NCBI RefSeq assembly: GCF_012952295.1
Contig: NZ_JABBCH010000009.1
Location: 62,001-126,000, forward strand
DNA: 64,000 nucleotides
Source of the DNA: Crystallibacter degradans
GTDB taxonomy: Bacteria > Actinomycetota > Actinomycetes > Actinomycetales > Micrococcaceae
Direction of reading: 5' to 3'
Part shown: one piece after another, positions 34,143 to 43,224 of the stretch
How positions within the stretch are numbered: position 1 is the first letter of the stretch
Layout: each line of letters opens with the position of its first letter
Translations under genes and position numbers: made by a program
Notes under the pieces: model-generated
Seen by the model: only the letters and a program-made list of their open reading frames with translations
Databases searched by the model: none
What the model was told of the DNA's origin: nothing

Positions 34143-35168
34143 ATGACGTCTGACTACGACTATGACTACGCCCCTCCCCGCCGCCCCAAGCGCCGGCCCT
34201 TGCCCAAGGTGCTCGCCGTACTGGCTGCACTGGTGGCCGTGGCCATCGTCATCGGCGGTAGCTACGTCTTTTACCTGGCCAACGTCTTCGACAACAATTC
34301 GCAGAAGATTGAGAATGCGTTCCCGCAGAACCGCATCAGCAAGGTAGCCGGTGACGGCTCCAAGAACATCCTGCTGATGGGAACCGACGCCGACGGCGGA
34401 AGCGGCGAGGGCGAAAACCTCGCCGGCGTGCCCAACGGCGGCCGTACGGACACGATGATGCTTGTGCACCTTCCGGAAAACCGCGACAAGGTCTACGTCA
34501 TGTCGATCATGCGCGACACCTGGACCACGATCCCCGGTTACGGGGAGCACAAGATCAACTCCGCCATGGCATTCGGCGGCACCCCGTTGGTGGTCGAAAC
34601 GGTGGAGACAATGTTCAACGCACGTATCGACCATGTTGCCAGCGTCGACTTTGCCGGCTTCCGGGCTCTGACGGATGCCCTTGGCGGAGTTCAAATCGAT
34701 AATCCTGCCGCCTTCCAGATCACCGGCGGCAACGGCGAATCCTTCCCCGAAGGTGTGCAGACCCTCGACGGCGAGTCCGCGCTGAATTTCGTTCGGGAGC
34801 GCAAGTCGTTCACCAACGGCGACTACCAGCGAGTGGCCAACCAGCAGCTGTTCGTGAAAGCCCTGGTGTCCGAAATCCTCTCACCGGCGACACTGGTCAA
34901 TCCGCTGCGGATGAGCGGAGTGGTCTCGGAGTTCTCGCCTTACATCAGCGTTGATTCGGAGTTCAGCGGCCCGGCGGCAGCCTTCCTCGGCGCCAGCCTG
35001 TGGAAGGTGCGCGGCAACGACATCGAAATGTTTACGCTCCCGTCATTGGGTACCGGCATGTCCGCCGACGGCCAGTCCATCGTGCTCAAGGATCAAGCGG
35101 CCATCGCCGAAATATCCAAGGCAATGAGCAATGGCTCGATGGCCGACTATCTCGCTTCGGCCGGGTAG
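34143..35168 (+). CDS. LytR-CpsA-Psr (LCP) family cell-wall glycopolymer ligase
   Basis: A 341-residue membrane-anchored enzyme that transfers lipid-linked glycopolymers (teichoic acid-like or arabinogalactan-like) to peptidoglycan. An acidic and basic N-terminal tail is followed by one membrane helix (about 23-46) and the extracellular LCP domain: NILLMGTDADGG, GRTDTMMLVHL, VMSIMRDTW for pyrophosphate and lipid binding, HKINSAMAFGG and the C-terminal FVRERKSFTNGDYQRVANQQ. The ATG is preceded by AAGAAAG. It stands between the DUF3515 lipoprotein (divergent) and the DAK2 gene. Confidence 0.93.
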   Translation: MTSDYDYDYAPPRRPKRRPLPKVLAVLAALVAVAIVIGGSYVFYLANVFDNNSQKIENAFPQNRISKVAGDGSKNILLMGTDADGGSGEGENLAGVPNGGRTDTMMLVHLPENRDKVYVMSIMRDTWTTIPGYGEHKINSAMAFGGTPLVVETVETMFNARIDHVASVDFAGFRALTDALGGVQIDNPAAFQITGGNGESFPEGVQTLDGESALNFVRERKSFTNGDYQRVANQQLFVKALVSEILSPATLVNPLRMSGVVSEFSPYISVDSEFSGPAAAFLGASLWKVRGNDIEMFTLPSLGTGMSADGQSIVLKDQAAIAEISKAMSNGSMADYLASAG

Positions 35169-35285
35169 AAGTCCGGGAACTGCTCCTGATGTGCCGGCCA
35201 TCCCCTAAACGTTACCCACTCTCGGGCTCCGGCTACGGTAGGCTCGGTTAACGCTGGAGAACTGTAAGAGTCCGTTGGCCCGTTT

Positions 35286-36281
35286 GTGCCGCGGCAGCGG
35301 GATTGGAACACCTTGCACGCAAAGATAGCCGCGAACACACAGGCGCTCAAGCGCTGGCTGGCGAAAGCGGAAGAAGTGCTCGGCAACCATAGCGACCGGC
35401 TCAATGCCATCAACATTTTCCCCGTAGCGGACGGGGATACGGGCACCAACCTGTACCTGACGGTGAGGGCAGCTTCCCATGCGGCCGCCGAAGCGGAGAC
35501 CGCGGATGTCGGCGAACTGCTGGCGGCGAGCGGGCAGGCTGCCATGGAGGAAGCTCGCGGAAACTCCGGCACCTTGTTCGCGGTGTTCCTCTCGGCGATG
35601 GCGGAGCCTCTGAAAGGCACCTCCAGGATGACCGGGCCGTTGCTGGCTGCGGCGCTCCAGCGGGCAGAAATCCGCTGTTGGTCCGCGTTGAGCGATCCGG
35701 TGCCCGGTACCATGCTCTCGGCCATGGAAGCAGTCTCACGGGCGGCCAATTCCCAGGGATCCGCACACAACGGGGACGATTCGAACCATGGTCTGGCAGT
35801 CACGCTGGAAGCGGTGGTGGAGGCTGCCCTCGATGCCGTCGTGCAGACCGAAGACCAGCTCGGTATGCTGGCAGCCGCACAGGTAGTGGACGCAGGAGCC
35901 GTGGGTTTTCTGCTGATCATGGACACGTTGCGCTCCAGCGCGCTCGGTGTGGAACTGCAGCCGGAACTGCTGGACGGGCTGCACGGCTACAACCTGCAGG
36001 ATCCGCACATCCATCTCGGCCAGGCGCATGAAGGAGTGGAAGTCATGTGCACTATCAACTTGAGTCCGCTGGATGCAGCCACCCTGCGACTGCAGTTGGA
36101 CGAGCTGGGCGATTCCGTGATCCTGAGTGCGGTTACCGAGTCGGAAGTCGGCTACCGCTGGCGGGTGCACGCCCATGTCCCGGAAGCGGAGCCCGCCTTA
36201 GCCGCGATCCGGGCCTTCGCCGAACCATCCAATTTGTCCGTGACCGATCTTTCCGCCCCGGTGTACGAGGCCCATGACTGA
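35286..36281 (+). CDS. DAK2-domain protein, short FakA-like
   Basis: A 331-residue protein whose first 200 residues form a DhaL/DAK2 kinase domain: NIFPVADGDTGTNLYLT with metal-binding aspartates near 47-51, EEARGNSGTLFAVFL and VVDAGAVGFLLIMDTL. FakA homologues phosphorylate fatty acids bound by FakB and run to about 550 residues with further domains; here the part after about 210 is short and ends at 331. I start at the GTG 35286, with no clear ribosome-binding site; the true start may lie nearby. It overlaps recG by 8 bases, the usual neighbour. Confidence 0.85.
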   Translation: MPRQRDWNTLHAKIAANTQALKRWLAKAEEVLGNHSDRLNAINIFPVADGDTGTNLYLTVRAASHAAAEAETADVGELLAASGQAAMEEARGNSGTLFAVFLSAMAEPLKGTSRMTGPLLAAALQRAEIRCWSALSDPVPGTMLSAMEAVSRAANSQGSAHNGDDSNHGLAVTLEAVVEAALDAVVQTEDQLGMLAAAQVVDAGAVGFLLIMDTLRSSALGVELQPELLDGLHGYNLQDPHIHLGQAHEGVEVMCTINLSPLDAATLRLQLDELGDSVILSAVTESEVGYRWRVHAHVPEAEPALAAIRAFAEPSNLSVTDLSAPVYEAHD

Positions 36282-38481
36282 ACATCTGCCGGCAGAAGTT
36301 GAACTCGAACTGAAGCGGCGGCTCGGACAACGCAGCGCTTCGGCGCTGGAGAAGCACCTTGGCCTGAGCACCGTCGGGGAACTGCTGAATTATTTCCCGC
36401 GCCGCTACCTCAAGCGCGGTGAGCTGACCAGCATTGCCGAGCTTCCCCTGGACGAAAACGTGACCCTGGTGGCCCGCGTTGTCAGCTGCACTACGCGCCG
36501 GATGCGTGCCCGGAAAGGTATCCTGACAGACGTCGTCGTCAGCGATGATTCCGTACGGGGGTTGAACCAGGTGCACCTGACGTTCTTCAACGCGTACCGT
36601 GCGGACAAGGAACTGCTGCCGGGCACACTGGCCATGTTTGCCGGCAAGGTCACCACCTACCAACGCCAGCTTACGCTGACCAATCCGGACTACGTGCTGC
36701 TTGAGGACGAGACCGGCTTTGACGCCGTGGAAGCCCGGCGGCCCGTCCCGCTGTATCCGGCCACCGCGAAGCTAAGCAGCTGGCGGATCAAGGCCGCCGT
36801 CGAAGCTTTGCTCGACGTCGTGGACTTCAGCCGGATCGAGGACCCGGTGCCGGCCGATATTGCCATCCGCGACCGGCTGTATTCGCTGGAGGACGCGTAC
36901 CAGCAGATCCACCGCCCCCAGGACCTGGAATCGGTGGCTAAAGCCCAGGAGAGGTTCAGGTATCAGGAAGCGCTGATCCTCCAGACCGCGCTGGCCCGGC
37001 GCAGGGCACAAGCGGCTGCCGAGGAAGCAACCGCAAGGCCGCACCGCCGGGCTGGATTGCTGGAGCGTTTCGATGCCTCGCTGCCCTTCACCCTCACCGG
37101 CGGCCAGCAGGAGGTCGGAGCCACCATTGCCGCGGAGCTCGCGGAGAACCACCCGATGAACCGGCTGCTGCAGGGGGAAGTGGGGTCCGGCAAGACACTT
37201 GTTGCCCTGCGCGCCATGCTCCAGGTCATCGACGCCGGCGGGCAGGCCGTCCTGATGGCACCAACGGAGGTGCTGGCAGGCCAGCACTACGAATCGATCC
37301 GGCGGATGCTGGGGCCGCTGGCCGAAGGCGGCATGCTTGGCGGCGATGAAAACGGCACCAGGGTCGTGCTGTTGACCGGTTCCGTGGTTGGTTCCGCCCG
37401 CCGCAGCGTCCTGCGGGATATCAACAGCAACGAGGCGGGCATCGTCATAGGCACCCACGCCCTGCTTTCGAAAGAGGTTGAGTATTACGATCTGGGCCTG
37501 ATCGTGGTGGACGAGCAGCATCGGTTCGGCGTCGAGCAGCGCGACCAGTTGCGTGCGCAGGCCATCAAGCCGCCCCACCTGCTGGTCATGACCGCCACAC
37601 CGATCCCGCGCACCGTTGCTATGACCGTTTTCGGCGATTTGGAAACATCGGTGCTGCGGGAGCTGCCGGCCGGACGCGCCCCGATCCGTACCCACCTCGT
37701 GGGACTGGTGGAGAACCCGGGGTGGGCCGACCGGATCTGGGCAAGGGCACGCGAGGAAGTCGATGCCGGCAGGCAGGTGTATGTGGTCTGTCCCAAGATC
37801 GGCGACGACGAAGGCGAGGATCCGGCCAGTTTTGAGCCGACTGCCGACGCCGGAGAGGAAAGCCGTCCGCTGGCTTCGGTCCAACGGATGGCAGAGTTTC
37901 TGGCGGAACTGCCGGTCTTGTCCGGAGTGCGCATCGGTGTCCTCCACGGAAGACTGGACTCGGCGGAAAAGAATGCCACCATGGCAGCCTTCACCGAGGG
38001 GCGGCTGGACCTGCTCGTGTCCACCACCGTCATCGAAGTCGGCGTGGACGTCCCCAACGCCACGATGATGGTGATCCTTGATGCGGACAGGTTCGGCATA
38101 TCGCAGCTGCACCAGCTGCGGGGACGGGTGGGCCGCGGCTCGCTGCTGGGCACGTGCCTGCTGGTCACCAGCCTGGAGCCGGGCCACCCCAGCCGGGAGC
38201 GGCTGCAAGCGGTGGAGGCGACCACTGACGGATTCCGGCTGGCCCAGGATGACCTGAAGCTGCGCCGCGAAGGCGACATTTTGGGGTCTTCCCAGTCCGG
38301 CGGCAAGTCCACGCTGAAGCTCCTGCGCGTCATCAAGGACGAAGCCGTGATCGAACACGCCCGCAAGGACGCCGCGGCGATCATCGAACATGACGCCCAG
38401 CTGGGGGACTACCCGGAATTGGCCGACGCCATCGAGCAGTATCTCAACCCGGAGAAAGAGGCGTTCCTTGAACGGGGATAG
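36274..38481 (+). CDS. recG: ATP-dependent DNA helicase RecG
   Basis: A 735-residue superfamily 2 helicase that remodels stalled replication forks and Holliday junctions. It has an N-terminal wedge/OB region (LNYFPRRYLKRGEL), Walker A LLQGEVGSGKTLVAL near 297-308, motif II VVDEQHRFGVEQR near 411, motif III MTATPIPRT, and in domain 2 LLVSTTVIEVGVDVPNA and QLHQLRGRVGRG. The start ATG lies inside the end of the DAK2 gene. rsmD follows 3 bases after the stop. Confidence 0.97.
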   Translation: MTEHLPAEVELELKRRLGQRSASALEKHLGLSTVGELLNYFPRRYLKRGELTSIAELPLDENVTLVARVVSCTTRRMRARKGILTDVVVSDDSVRGLNQVHLTFFNAYRADKELLPGTLAMFAGKVTTYQRQLTLTNPDYVLLEDETGFDAVEARRPVPLYPATAKLSSWRIKAAVEALLDVVDFSRIEDPVPADIAIRDRLYSLEDAYQQIHRPQDLESVAKAQERFRYQEALILQTALARRRAQAAAEEATARPHRRAGLLERFDASLPFTLTGGQQEVGATIAAELAENHPMNRLLQGEVGSGKTLVALRAMLQVIDAGGQAVLMAPTEVLAGQHYESIRRMLGPLAEGGMLGGDENGTRVVLLTGSVVGSARRSVLRDINSNEAGIVIGTHALLSKEVEYYDLGLIVVDEQHRFGVEQRDQLRAQAIKPPHLLVMTATPIPRTVAMTVFGDLETSVLRELPAGRAPIRTHLVGLVENPGWADRIWARAREEVDAGRQVYVVCPKIGDDEGEDPASFEPTADAGEESRPLASVQRMAEFLAELPVLSGVRIGVLHGRLDSAEKNATMAAFTEGRLDLLVSTTVIEVGVDVPNATMMVILDADRFGISQLHQLRGRVGRGSLLGTCLLVTSLEPGHPSRERLQAVEATTDGFRLAQDDLKLRREGDILGSSQSGGKSTLKLLRVIKDEAVIEHARKDAAAIIEHDAQLGDYPELADAIEQYLNPEKEAFLERG

Positions 38482-38484
38482 GGC

Positions 38485-39051
38485 ATGAGCCGGGTGGTGG
38501 CCGGGACCGCCGGCGGCATGACGCTGGCCAACGTCCCGGGTACCGCGACGAGGCCGACGACGGATCGGGTCAAGGAAGCGTTGTTCTCACGGCTCGAGTC
38601 GTACGACGTCATCCATGACGCCGTCGTTCTTGACCTCTTCGCGGGCTCGGGCGCGTTGGGGGCCGAATGCGCCAGCAGGGGAGCGGCCCGAGTCGAACTG
38701 GTCGAATTGGCGGAAAAGGCCGCGGCCGTGTGCCGGCGCAACGCCGAGATGATCAACTCCGTGCTGCGCCGGGCCGTCGTCCAGGTCCACCGCACCGGCG
38801 CCGAGGGATTCCTGGGCAGGCTGCAGGAGGGCAGGCATTACAACCTGGTGCTGATTGATCCGCCGTACCCGCTCGCCGAAGACAAGCTGGCGGAGATCCT
38901 GGCGCTGCTGGAGCCGTTCCTGGCCGAAGGCGCGGTGGTCGTCGTCGAACGCTCCTCGCGTTCGCCGGAACCACGTTGGCCGGCAGGGCTGGAGTGTTTT
39001 TCCGGCCGGAAGTACGGTGAGACGCAGCTGTGGTTCGCGGAGCCGGTCTAA
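38485..39051 (+). CDS. rsmD: 16S rRNA (guanine(966)-N(2))-methyltransferase
   Basis: A 188-residue SAM-dependent methyltransferase that modifies G966 of 16S rRNA in the small subunit. Motifs: VVAGTAGG and RPTTDRVKEALFSRL at the N-terminus, the SAM-binding VLDLFAGSGALGAECASRGA, and catalytic IDPPYPL near 126. It lies 3 bases after recG. coaD, its usual partner, is 2 kb further on, beyond two minus-strand genes, so the common rsmD-coaD pair is interrupted. It overlaps the next gene tail to tail by 4 bases. Confidence 0.94.
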   Translation: MSRVVAGTAGGMTLANVPGTATRPTTDRVKEALFSRLESYDVIHDAVVLDLFAGSGALGAECASRGAARVELVELAEKAAAVCRRNAEMINSVLRRAVVQVHRTGAEGFLGRLQEGRHYNLVLIDPPYPLAEDKLAEILALLEPFLAEGAVVVVERSSRSPEPRWPAGLECFSGRKYGETQLWFAEPV

Positions 39052-39818
39052 GCCAGCACGAATGATTCCAGCTCGGCGCCCGTGAACACCTGCGCCGGAT
39101 GCGGACCGGCGGCGAGCACGGACTGCGTCCAGTCCTCCGGCCACGAATCCCGTCTCGCCGCGAGCACCAAATTGCCGGCATAGCGGCTGGTGAACATTCC
39201 CGCTTCGCCCAGCACAGCCACCGCTGGCGTGCAGTCCGACAGCTCGGAGATCTGACGTTTGGCAAAGGCCAGCGGAGGGTCGTCGCCGACATTGACCAGC
39301 AGGACTCCGCCGGGCGACAGCAGTTCTAGCAGCTCACTGTAGAAACCGCCAGTGGCCAGATGTTCCGGGGCATCCTCGCCGGCAAAGACATCGAGCACGA
39401 CGACGTCGAACTCGCCGTCGATATCCCCAAAGGTCACTTCCTGGCGGGCATCGCCAATATAAACGGTCAGGTCCGTGCCTTCGGGCAGCGGCAGCTGGTC
39501 AATGACGTAGTCCAGCAGCTCCCGTTCCAACTCCACGGCGTGCTGTTCGGAGCCCGGCCTGGTGGCCTGGATATAGCGTGCGAGCGTGAGCGCACCGGCG
39601 CCCAGATGCAACGAGCGCAGCGGCTGGCCCGGTTCGCCGGCAAGATCCACAACGTTGGCGATCCGGCGCAGGTACTCGTAGAAGACATGCTCCGGGTGCT
39701 TCAGGTCCACATGGGACTGTTCGGCGCCGCCGATACTCAGGATGTACGCTCCCGGCACCCTGCTGTCCGGGTCAATGGAGGCATGCAGGCCGCTGCCGCG
39801 CAGAAAACGATTCTGCAC
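39048..39818 (-). CDS. Spermidine synthase-like (class I SAM-dependent) protein
   Basis: A 256-residue Rossmann-fold protein resembling the SpeE/aminopropyltransferase superfamily. The nucleoside-binding strand reads SLHLGAGALTLARYIQ, the acidic end of strand 2 HAVELERELLDYV, then YIGDARQ and VVLDVFAGEDAPEHL in place of the canonical spermidine-synthase DxxxP loop. Many actinobacterial members lack polyamine activity and are of unknown function, so I do not call it SpeE. It starts with GTG 2 bases after the aminotransferase stop, so the two are co-translated. Confidence 0.8.
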   Translation of the reverse strand: MQNRFLRGSGLHASIDPDSRVPGAYILSIGGAEQSHVDLKHPEHVFYEYLRRIANVVDLAGEPGQPLRSLHLGAGALTLARYIQATRPGSEQHAVELERELLDYVIDQLPLPEGTDLTVYIGDARQEVTFGDIDGEFDVVVLDVFAGEDAPEHLATGGFYSELLELLSPGGVLLVNVGDDPPLAFAKRQISELSDCTPAVAVLGEAGMFTSRYAGNLVLAARRDSWPEDWTQSVLAAGPHPAQVFTGAELESFVLA

Positions 39819-39820
39819 CG

Positions 39821-41062
39821 CTAGAGCCGGTCCTTCAAGGTGGCGAGCCTCGACGCCGCTTCCTCCAGCACATCCACACGTTTGCAGAAGGCGAAGCGCA
39901 GCAGCGACTTGGTCCGTTCCGCACCTGCCGGGTGGCAGAACACCGGAACCGGTATGGCTGCCACGCCGACCAGCTCAGGGAGCCGGCGGGCCAAAGCCGT
40001 GGCATCGGTAACGCCCAGCGGCGCCGCATCTACGTTGACGAAGTAGGTACCTTGGGGCGTGAAGACGTCCAAACCCGTTGCCCGCAACCCCTCGCTGAGG
40101 ATGTCCCGCTTGCGCTGCAGCGTGTCCGCTACGTCTTGGTAGAAGGAACCGTCCAGCGCGAGACCGGCCGCTACGGCCGCTTGGAAGGGGGTGCCGGAGG
40201 AATAACTAAGGAATTGCTTGACGGTCCGAGCCGCCGCTACCAGCTCGGACGGCCCGCTCATCCAGCCGATTTTCCATCCGGTGAGCGAGAACGTTTTGCC
40301 CGCGGAGGAAATGGTCAGGGTGCGCTCCGATGCGCCGGGCAGCGTGGCTACGGGTATGTGGGCAACGCCGAAGGTGAGGTGCTCGTAGACTTCGTCCGTA
40401 ATGATGATGGCATCGTGGCGGTTGGCCAGCTCCACGATGCGTGTCAGCGCCTCCCGCGTGAAGACACTGCCCATCGGATTGTGCGGGTTGTTGACCAGGA
40501 TGACGCGCGTCCTCGCGGAAAAAGCCGCCTCAAGCGCGACCAGGTCCGGCTGGAACTCGGGCGCCAGCAAGGGCACCGTGACGTGGGTTGCGCCGCTGAG
40601 CGCGATCACAGCACCGTAGGAGTCGTAGAACGGCTCGAAGGTCAGGACCTCATCGCCGGGGCCGGTCAGGGCAAGCAGGGCGGCGGCCAAGGCTTCCGTA
40701 GCCCCGGTGGTCACGATGATTTCCGTCTCCGGATCCGGCGTCAGTCCATAGAAACGCCGCTGATGGTCGGAGATCGCTTCGCGCAGCGCGGGGATTCCCT
40801 TGCCCGGCGCATACTGGTTTGCGCCGGCCGAGATGGCGTCACGGGCAGCCTCCCGCATCAGTTCCGGCCCGTCCTCGTCAGGAAACCCCTGGCCAAGGTT
40901 GATCGCGCCGGCGCGAACGGCCAGCGTGGTGATCTCCTCGAAGATGGTCACACCCAGATGGCCGTCGGCGCCCAGCAGGTTGGCGCCTTCGGCCGTGCGT
41001 AGCCATGGTGCGCGGTTCCCCGAGGCGGACCCTTGGGCCAGGTTTTCGTCCGTTCTGCTCAT
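39821..41062 (-). CDS. PLP-dependent class I/II aminotransferase
   Basis: A 413-residue fold-type I aminotransferase. It shows INLGQGFPDEDGPELM, ANQYAPGKGIPALREAI, TTGATEALAAALLAL, NNPHNPMGSVFT, DEVYEHLTF and the PLP lysine in ISSAGKTFSLTGWKIGW. The pattern is very like mycobacterial Rv0858c, annotated as N-succinyldiaminopimelate aminotransferase (DapC), and like kynurenine/methionine aminotransferases, so the substrate is open. I place the start at the ATG 41062 (MSRTDENL), since upstream residues do not fit the family. It is divergent from coaD, with 75 bases between. Confidence 0.88.
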   Translation of the reverse strand: MSRTDENLAQGSASGNRAPWLRTAEGANLLGADGHLGVTIFEEITTLAVRAGAINLGQGFPDEDGPELMREAARDAISAGANQYAPGKGIPALREAISDHQRRFYGLTPDPETEIIVTTGATEALAAALLALTGPGDEVLTFEPFYDSYGAVIALSGATHVTVPLLAPEFQPDLVALEAAFSARTRVILVNNPHNPMGSVFTREALTRIVELANRHDAIIITDEVYEHLTFGVAHIPVATLPGASERTLTISSAGKTFSLTGWKIGWMSGPSELVAAARTVKQFLSYSSGTPFQAAVAAGLALDGSFYQDVADTLQRKRDILSEGLRATGLDVFTPQGTYFVNVDAAPLGVTDATALARRLPELVGVAAIPVPVFCHPAGAERTKSLLRFAFCKRVDVLEEAASRLATLKDRL

Positions 41063-41124
41063 ATCTCCCAGTAATATCACTACAACCGCGGCCTCACGTG
41101 CTGTGACTTGTGCTGTGAATGGAT

Positions 41125-41130
41125 TAGATT
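41125..41130 (+). promoter_or_regulatory. -10 box of coaD, leaderless
   Basis: TAGATT ends 7 bases before the coaD ATG at 41138; the predicted transcript start coincides with the start codon. Confidence 0.5.
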
Positions 41131-41137
41131 CATAGAT

Positions 41138-41620
41138 ATGCGCCGAGCCGTCTGCCCTGGATCCTATGACCCGCTGCACAACGGGCACGTTGAAATTATT
41201 GCCCGTGCCGCCAGCATGTACGACGAAGTGATCGTCGCCGTCTCCACCAACTATGCGAAGAAATACAGGTTCTCCCTGGACGTGCGCCTGGATATGGCGC
41301 GCCAGACCCTGTCCTACCTGCGGGGGATCACCGTAGAGCCGATGGGCGACGGGCTGCTGGCGGAATTTTGCCGTAGCCATGGTGCAGGTGTCATTATCAA
41401 GGGACTGCGTTCCACGCAGGATTACCACTACGAACTGCCGATGGCCCGGATGAACCGCCATCTCACTGGCGTCGAAACGGTGTTCCTGCCGGCAGAGAAC
41501 AGTTACACACATCTCTCATCCACTTTGATTAAGGAAGTGGCGGCGCTCGGCGGTGATATCGCGGACTTTGTTCCCAAAGCCGTGCTGCAACGTTTCCAGC
41601 AGGACGAACAAGGACAATAG
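41138..41620 (+). CDS. coaD: Phosphopantetheine adenylyltransferase
   Basis: Penultimate step of coenzyme A synthesis: AMP transfer to 4'-phosphopantetheine. The 160-residue nucleotidyltransferase shows CPGSYDPLHNGHVEII (T/HxGH motif), GLRSTQDYHYELPMARMNR and the C-terminal ENSYTHLSSTLIKEVA. The start is set at 41138 by the -10 box and by homology of MRRAVCPGSYDP. It is followed 86 bases later by the DUF177 operon. Confidence 0.96.
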   Translation: MRRAVCPGSYDPLHNGHVEIIARAASMYDEVIVAVSTNYAKKYRFSLDVRLDMARQTLSYLRGITVEPMGDGLLAEFCRSHGAGVIIKGLRSTQDYHYELPMARMNRHLTGVETVFLPAENSYTHLSSTLIKEVAALGGDIADFVPKAVLQRFQQDEQGQ

Positions 41621-41637
41621 TCCTGCGGAGCGTCCAT

Positions 41638-41667
41638 TTGAGAGTATGGGCAACTTCGCGCTAAGAT
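41638..41667 (+). promoter_or_regulatory. Promoter of the DUF177-rpmF-rnc-mutM operon
   Basis: TTGAGA (41638-41643) and TAAGAT (41662-41667) with an 18-base spacer; the predicted start is near 41674. An AGGAG ribosome-binding site follows at 41691-41695. Confidence 0.6.
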
Positions 41668-41706
41668 AATACGTCGGTCATATGTTCTATAGGAGTTCTC
41701 ATCGTT

Positions 41707-42312
41707 GTGATCATGAATCATGATCAAAAATCGCCCCTGGCCATTTCGGTCAAGGATCTCGGGCGCAGCCCGGGTACTATGCGGACCCTGAACGAGCATG
41801 TACCTGCACCGGATCAGTTCGGTGCAGCACTCATTGGCGTGCAGGAAGGCTCTGATATGGAGCTGGATCTGCGGCTTGAGTCCGTACACGAAGGCATTCT
41901 GGTTTCCGGCACTGCCACCGTTGATGTAACGGGGGAGTGCGGGCGCTGCTTGGATGCAATCGAGTATGATCTCTCCGTCAGGGTGCAGGAACTCTTCTAC
42001 TACGAGGGCTTCGATCCGCAGGATCAGGGTCCGGATGATGAAGAGGCTGACGAGCAGCGGCGGGTAGAGCGCGATTCAATCGATCTCGAACCGGTGTTGC
42101 GGGACGCAGTGGTAACCGCCCTGCCGTTCCAGCCGGTGTGCCGGGAAGACTGTAAAGGCCTTTGTCCTGAATGCGGGATGCGCCTTGAAGAGGATCCGGG
42201 CCACCAACATGAGGTTTTGGATCCTCGCTGGGCAGCCCTCGCCGGGTTGGCTGGCACAGCTGCCGATGAGGCAGCAACACGTACAGAGTCAGACGAGAGA
42301 GAAGAGAGTTAG
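41707..42312 (+). CDS. DUF177 (YceD-like) protein
   Basis: A 201-residue acidic cytoplasmic protein of the YceD/DUF177 family, almost always encoded before rpmF and thought to act in 23S rRNA or 50S metabolism. Four cysteines in two pairs can be seen: [13 protein letters not shown] near 79-82, and [13 protein letters not shown] near 142-152, the second being the conserved zinc-like motif of the family. The start is GTG at 41707, with an in-frame ATG two codons later; AGGAG is 11 bases upstream. rpmF starts 2 bases after the stop. Confidence 0.9.
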   Translation: MIMNHDQKSPLAISVKDLGRSPGTMRTLNEHVPAPDQFGAALIGVQEGSDMELDLRLESVHEGILVSGTATVDVTGECGRCLDAIEYDLSVRVQELFYYEGFDPQDQGPDDEEADEQRRVERDSIDLEPVLRDAVVTALPFQPVCREDCKGLCPECGMRLEEDPGHQHEVLDPRWAALAGLAGTAADEAATRTESDEREES

Positions 42313-42314
42313 TC

Positions 42315-42518
42315 GTGGCTGTTCCCAAGCGGAAAATGTCCCGCTCGAATACGCGCGCACGCCGGTCCCAGTGGAAGGCAACTGCGCCCAACCTGGTCAA
42401 GACCGTTGAGAACGGCCGTGTCACCTACAGCCTGCCTCACCAGGCCAAGGTCGTCACCGACTCGGCAGGCACTGCGCTGTTCCTTGAGTACAAGGGCCGC
42501 AAGGTAGCCGACGTTTAA
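42315..42518 (+). CDS. rpmF: 50S ribosomal protein L32
   Basis: The 67-residue L32 begins with the conserved [21 protein letters not shown]. The usual CxxC...CxxC zinc ribbon is missing: the region reads [10 protein letters not shown] and no cysteine is present, so this is a zinc-independent C-minus form. The start is GTG with the ribosome-binding site inside the end of the DUF177 gene. Confidence 0.96.
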   Translation: MAVPKRKMSRSNTRARRSQWKATAPNLVKTVENGRVTYSLPHQAKVVTDSAGTALFLEYKGRKVADV

Positions 42519-42528
42519 TAGCGTCCGC

Positions 42529-43224
42529 ATGCCTTCAACTGAAGAGCTTTTGAAGCGTCTCGGCGTCGAAATCGACGCCGAGACGCTTCGTCTTGCTCTG
42601 ACACATCGCTCCTACGCGTATGAACACGGCGGCCTGCCGACCAATGAGCGCCTCGAATTCCTGGGCGACTCCATTCTCGGCTTCTCCGTCACTGATGCGC
42701 TCTACCGCGACAATCCTGACCTGCCCGAGGGCGAGCTGGCCAAACGCCGTTCCGCCGTCGTCAGCACCCGTGCGCTGGCAGGAGTTGCCCGCGACCTGGA
42801 TCTGGGCCAGTACATTCTGCTCGGCCAGGGCGAAAAGCTGACCAACGGCGCGGACAAGTCTTCCATTCTGGCGGACACGGTCGAAGCGCTGATCGGTGCT
42901 ACCTACCTTGTCAACGGCATCGAAACCGCGCGCAGGATGGTCATGCACCTCATTTCCCCGCTGCTCGCGGATGCCGAGGCGCTGGGCGCAGGCACTGACT
43001 GGAAAACGAGCATCCAGGAACTGGCCGCCGCCCGTAAGATGGGCAGCGTCGAATATGCCGTCCAGGGCTCCGGACCAGACCACGCCAGAACGTTCGTGGC
43101 AACGCTGCGCATCGGCGGCACCGCTTACGGCCAGGGCACCGGCCACTCCAAGAAGGAAGCCGAGCAGGAAGCTGCCGCCGTCTCGTGGCGCCAGCTGCGT
43201 TCCGTCGAACCCGCAGATGCCTGA
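42529..43224 (+). CDS. rnc: Ribonuclease III
   Basis: A 231-residue double-strand-specific endoribonuclease for rRNA precursors and structured mRNAs. It carries the signature [14 protein letters not shown] near 39-52, the second acidic pair in [12 protein letters not shown] near 120, and a C-terminal double-stranded RNA-binding domain (about 155-225, ending [16 protein letters not shown]). It starts 10 bases after rpmF and overlaps mutM by 8 bases. Confidence 0.97.
   Translation: MPSTEELLKRLGVEIDAETLRLALTHRSYAYEHGGLPTNERLEFLGDSILGFSVTDALYRDNPDLPEGELAKRRSAVVSTRALAGVARDLDLGQYILLGQGEKLTNGADKSSILADTVEALIGATYLVNGIETARRMVMHLISPLLADAEALGAGTDWKTSIQELAAARKMGSVEYAVQGSGPDHARTFVATLRIGGTAYGQGTGHSKKEAEQEAAAVSWRQLRSVEPADA

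Noticed and set aside
39048-39818. Genuine spermidine synthase (speE)
   Set aside because: The substrate-binding acidic motifs of SpeE are not conserved, so only the fold family is claimed.
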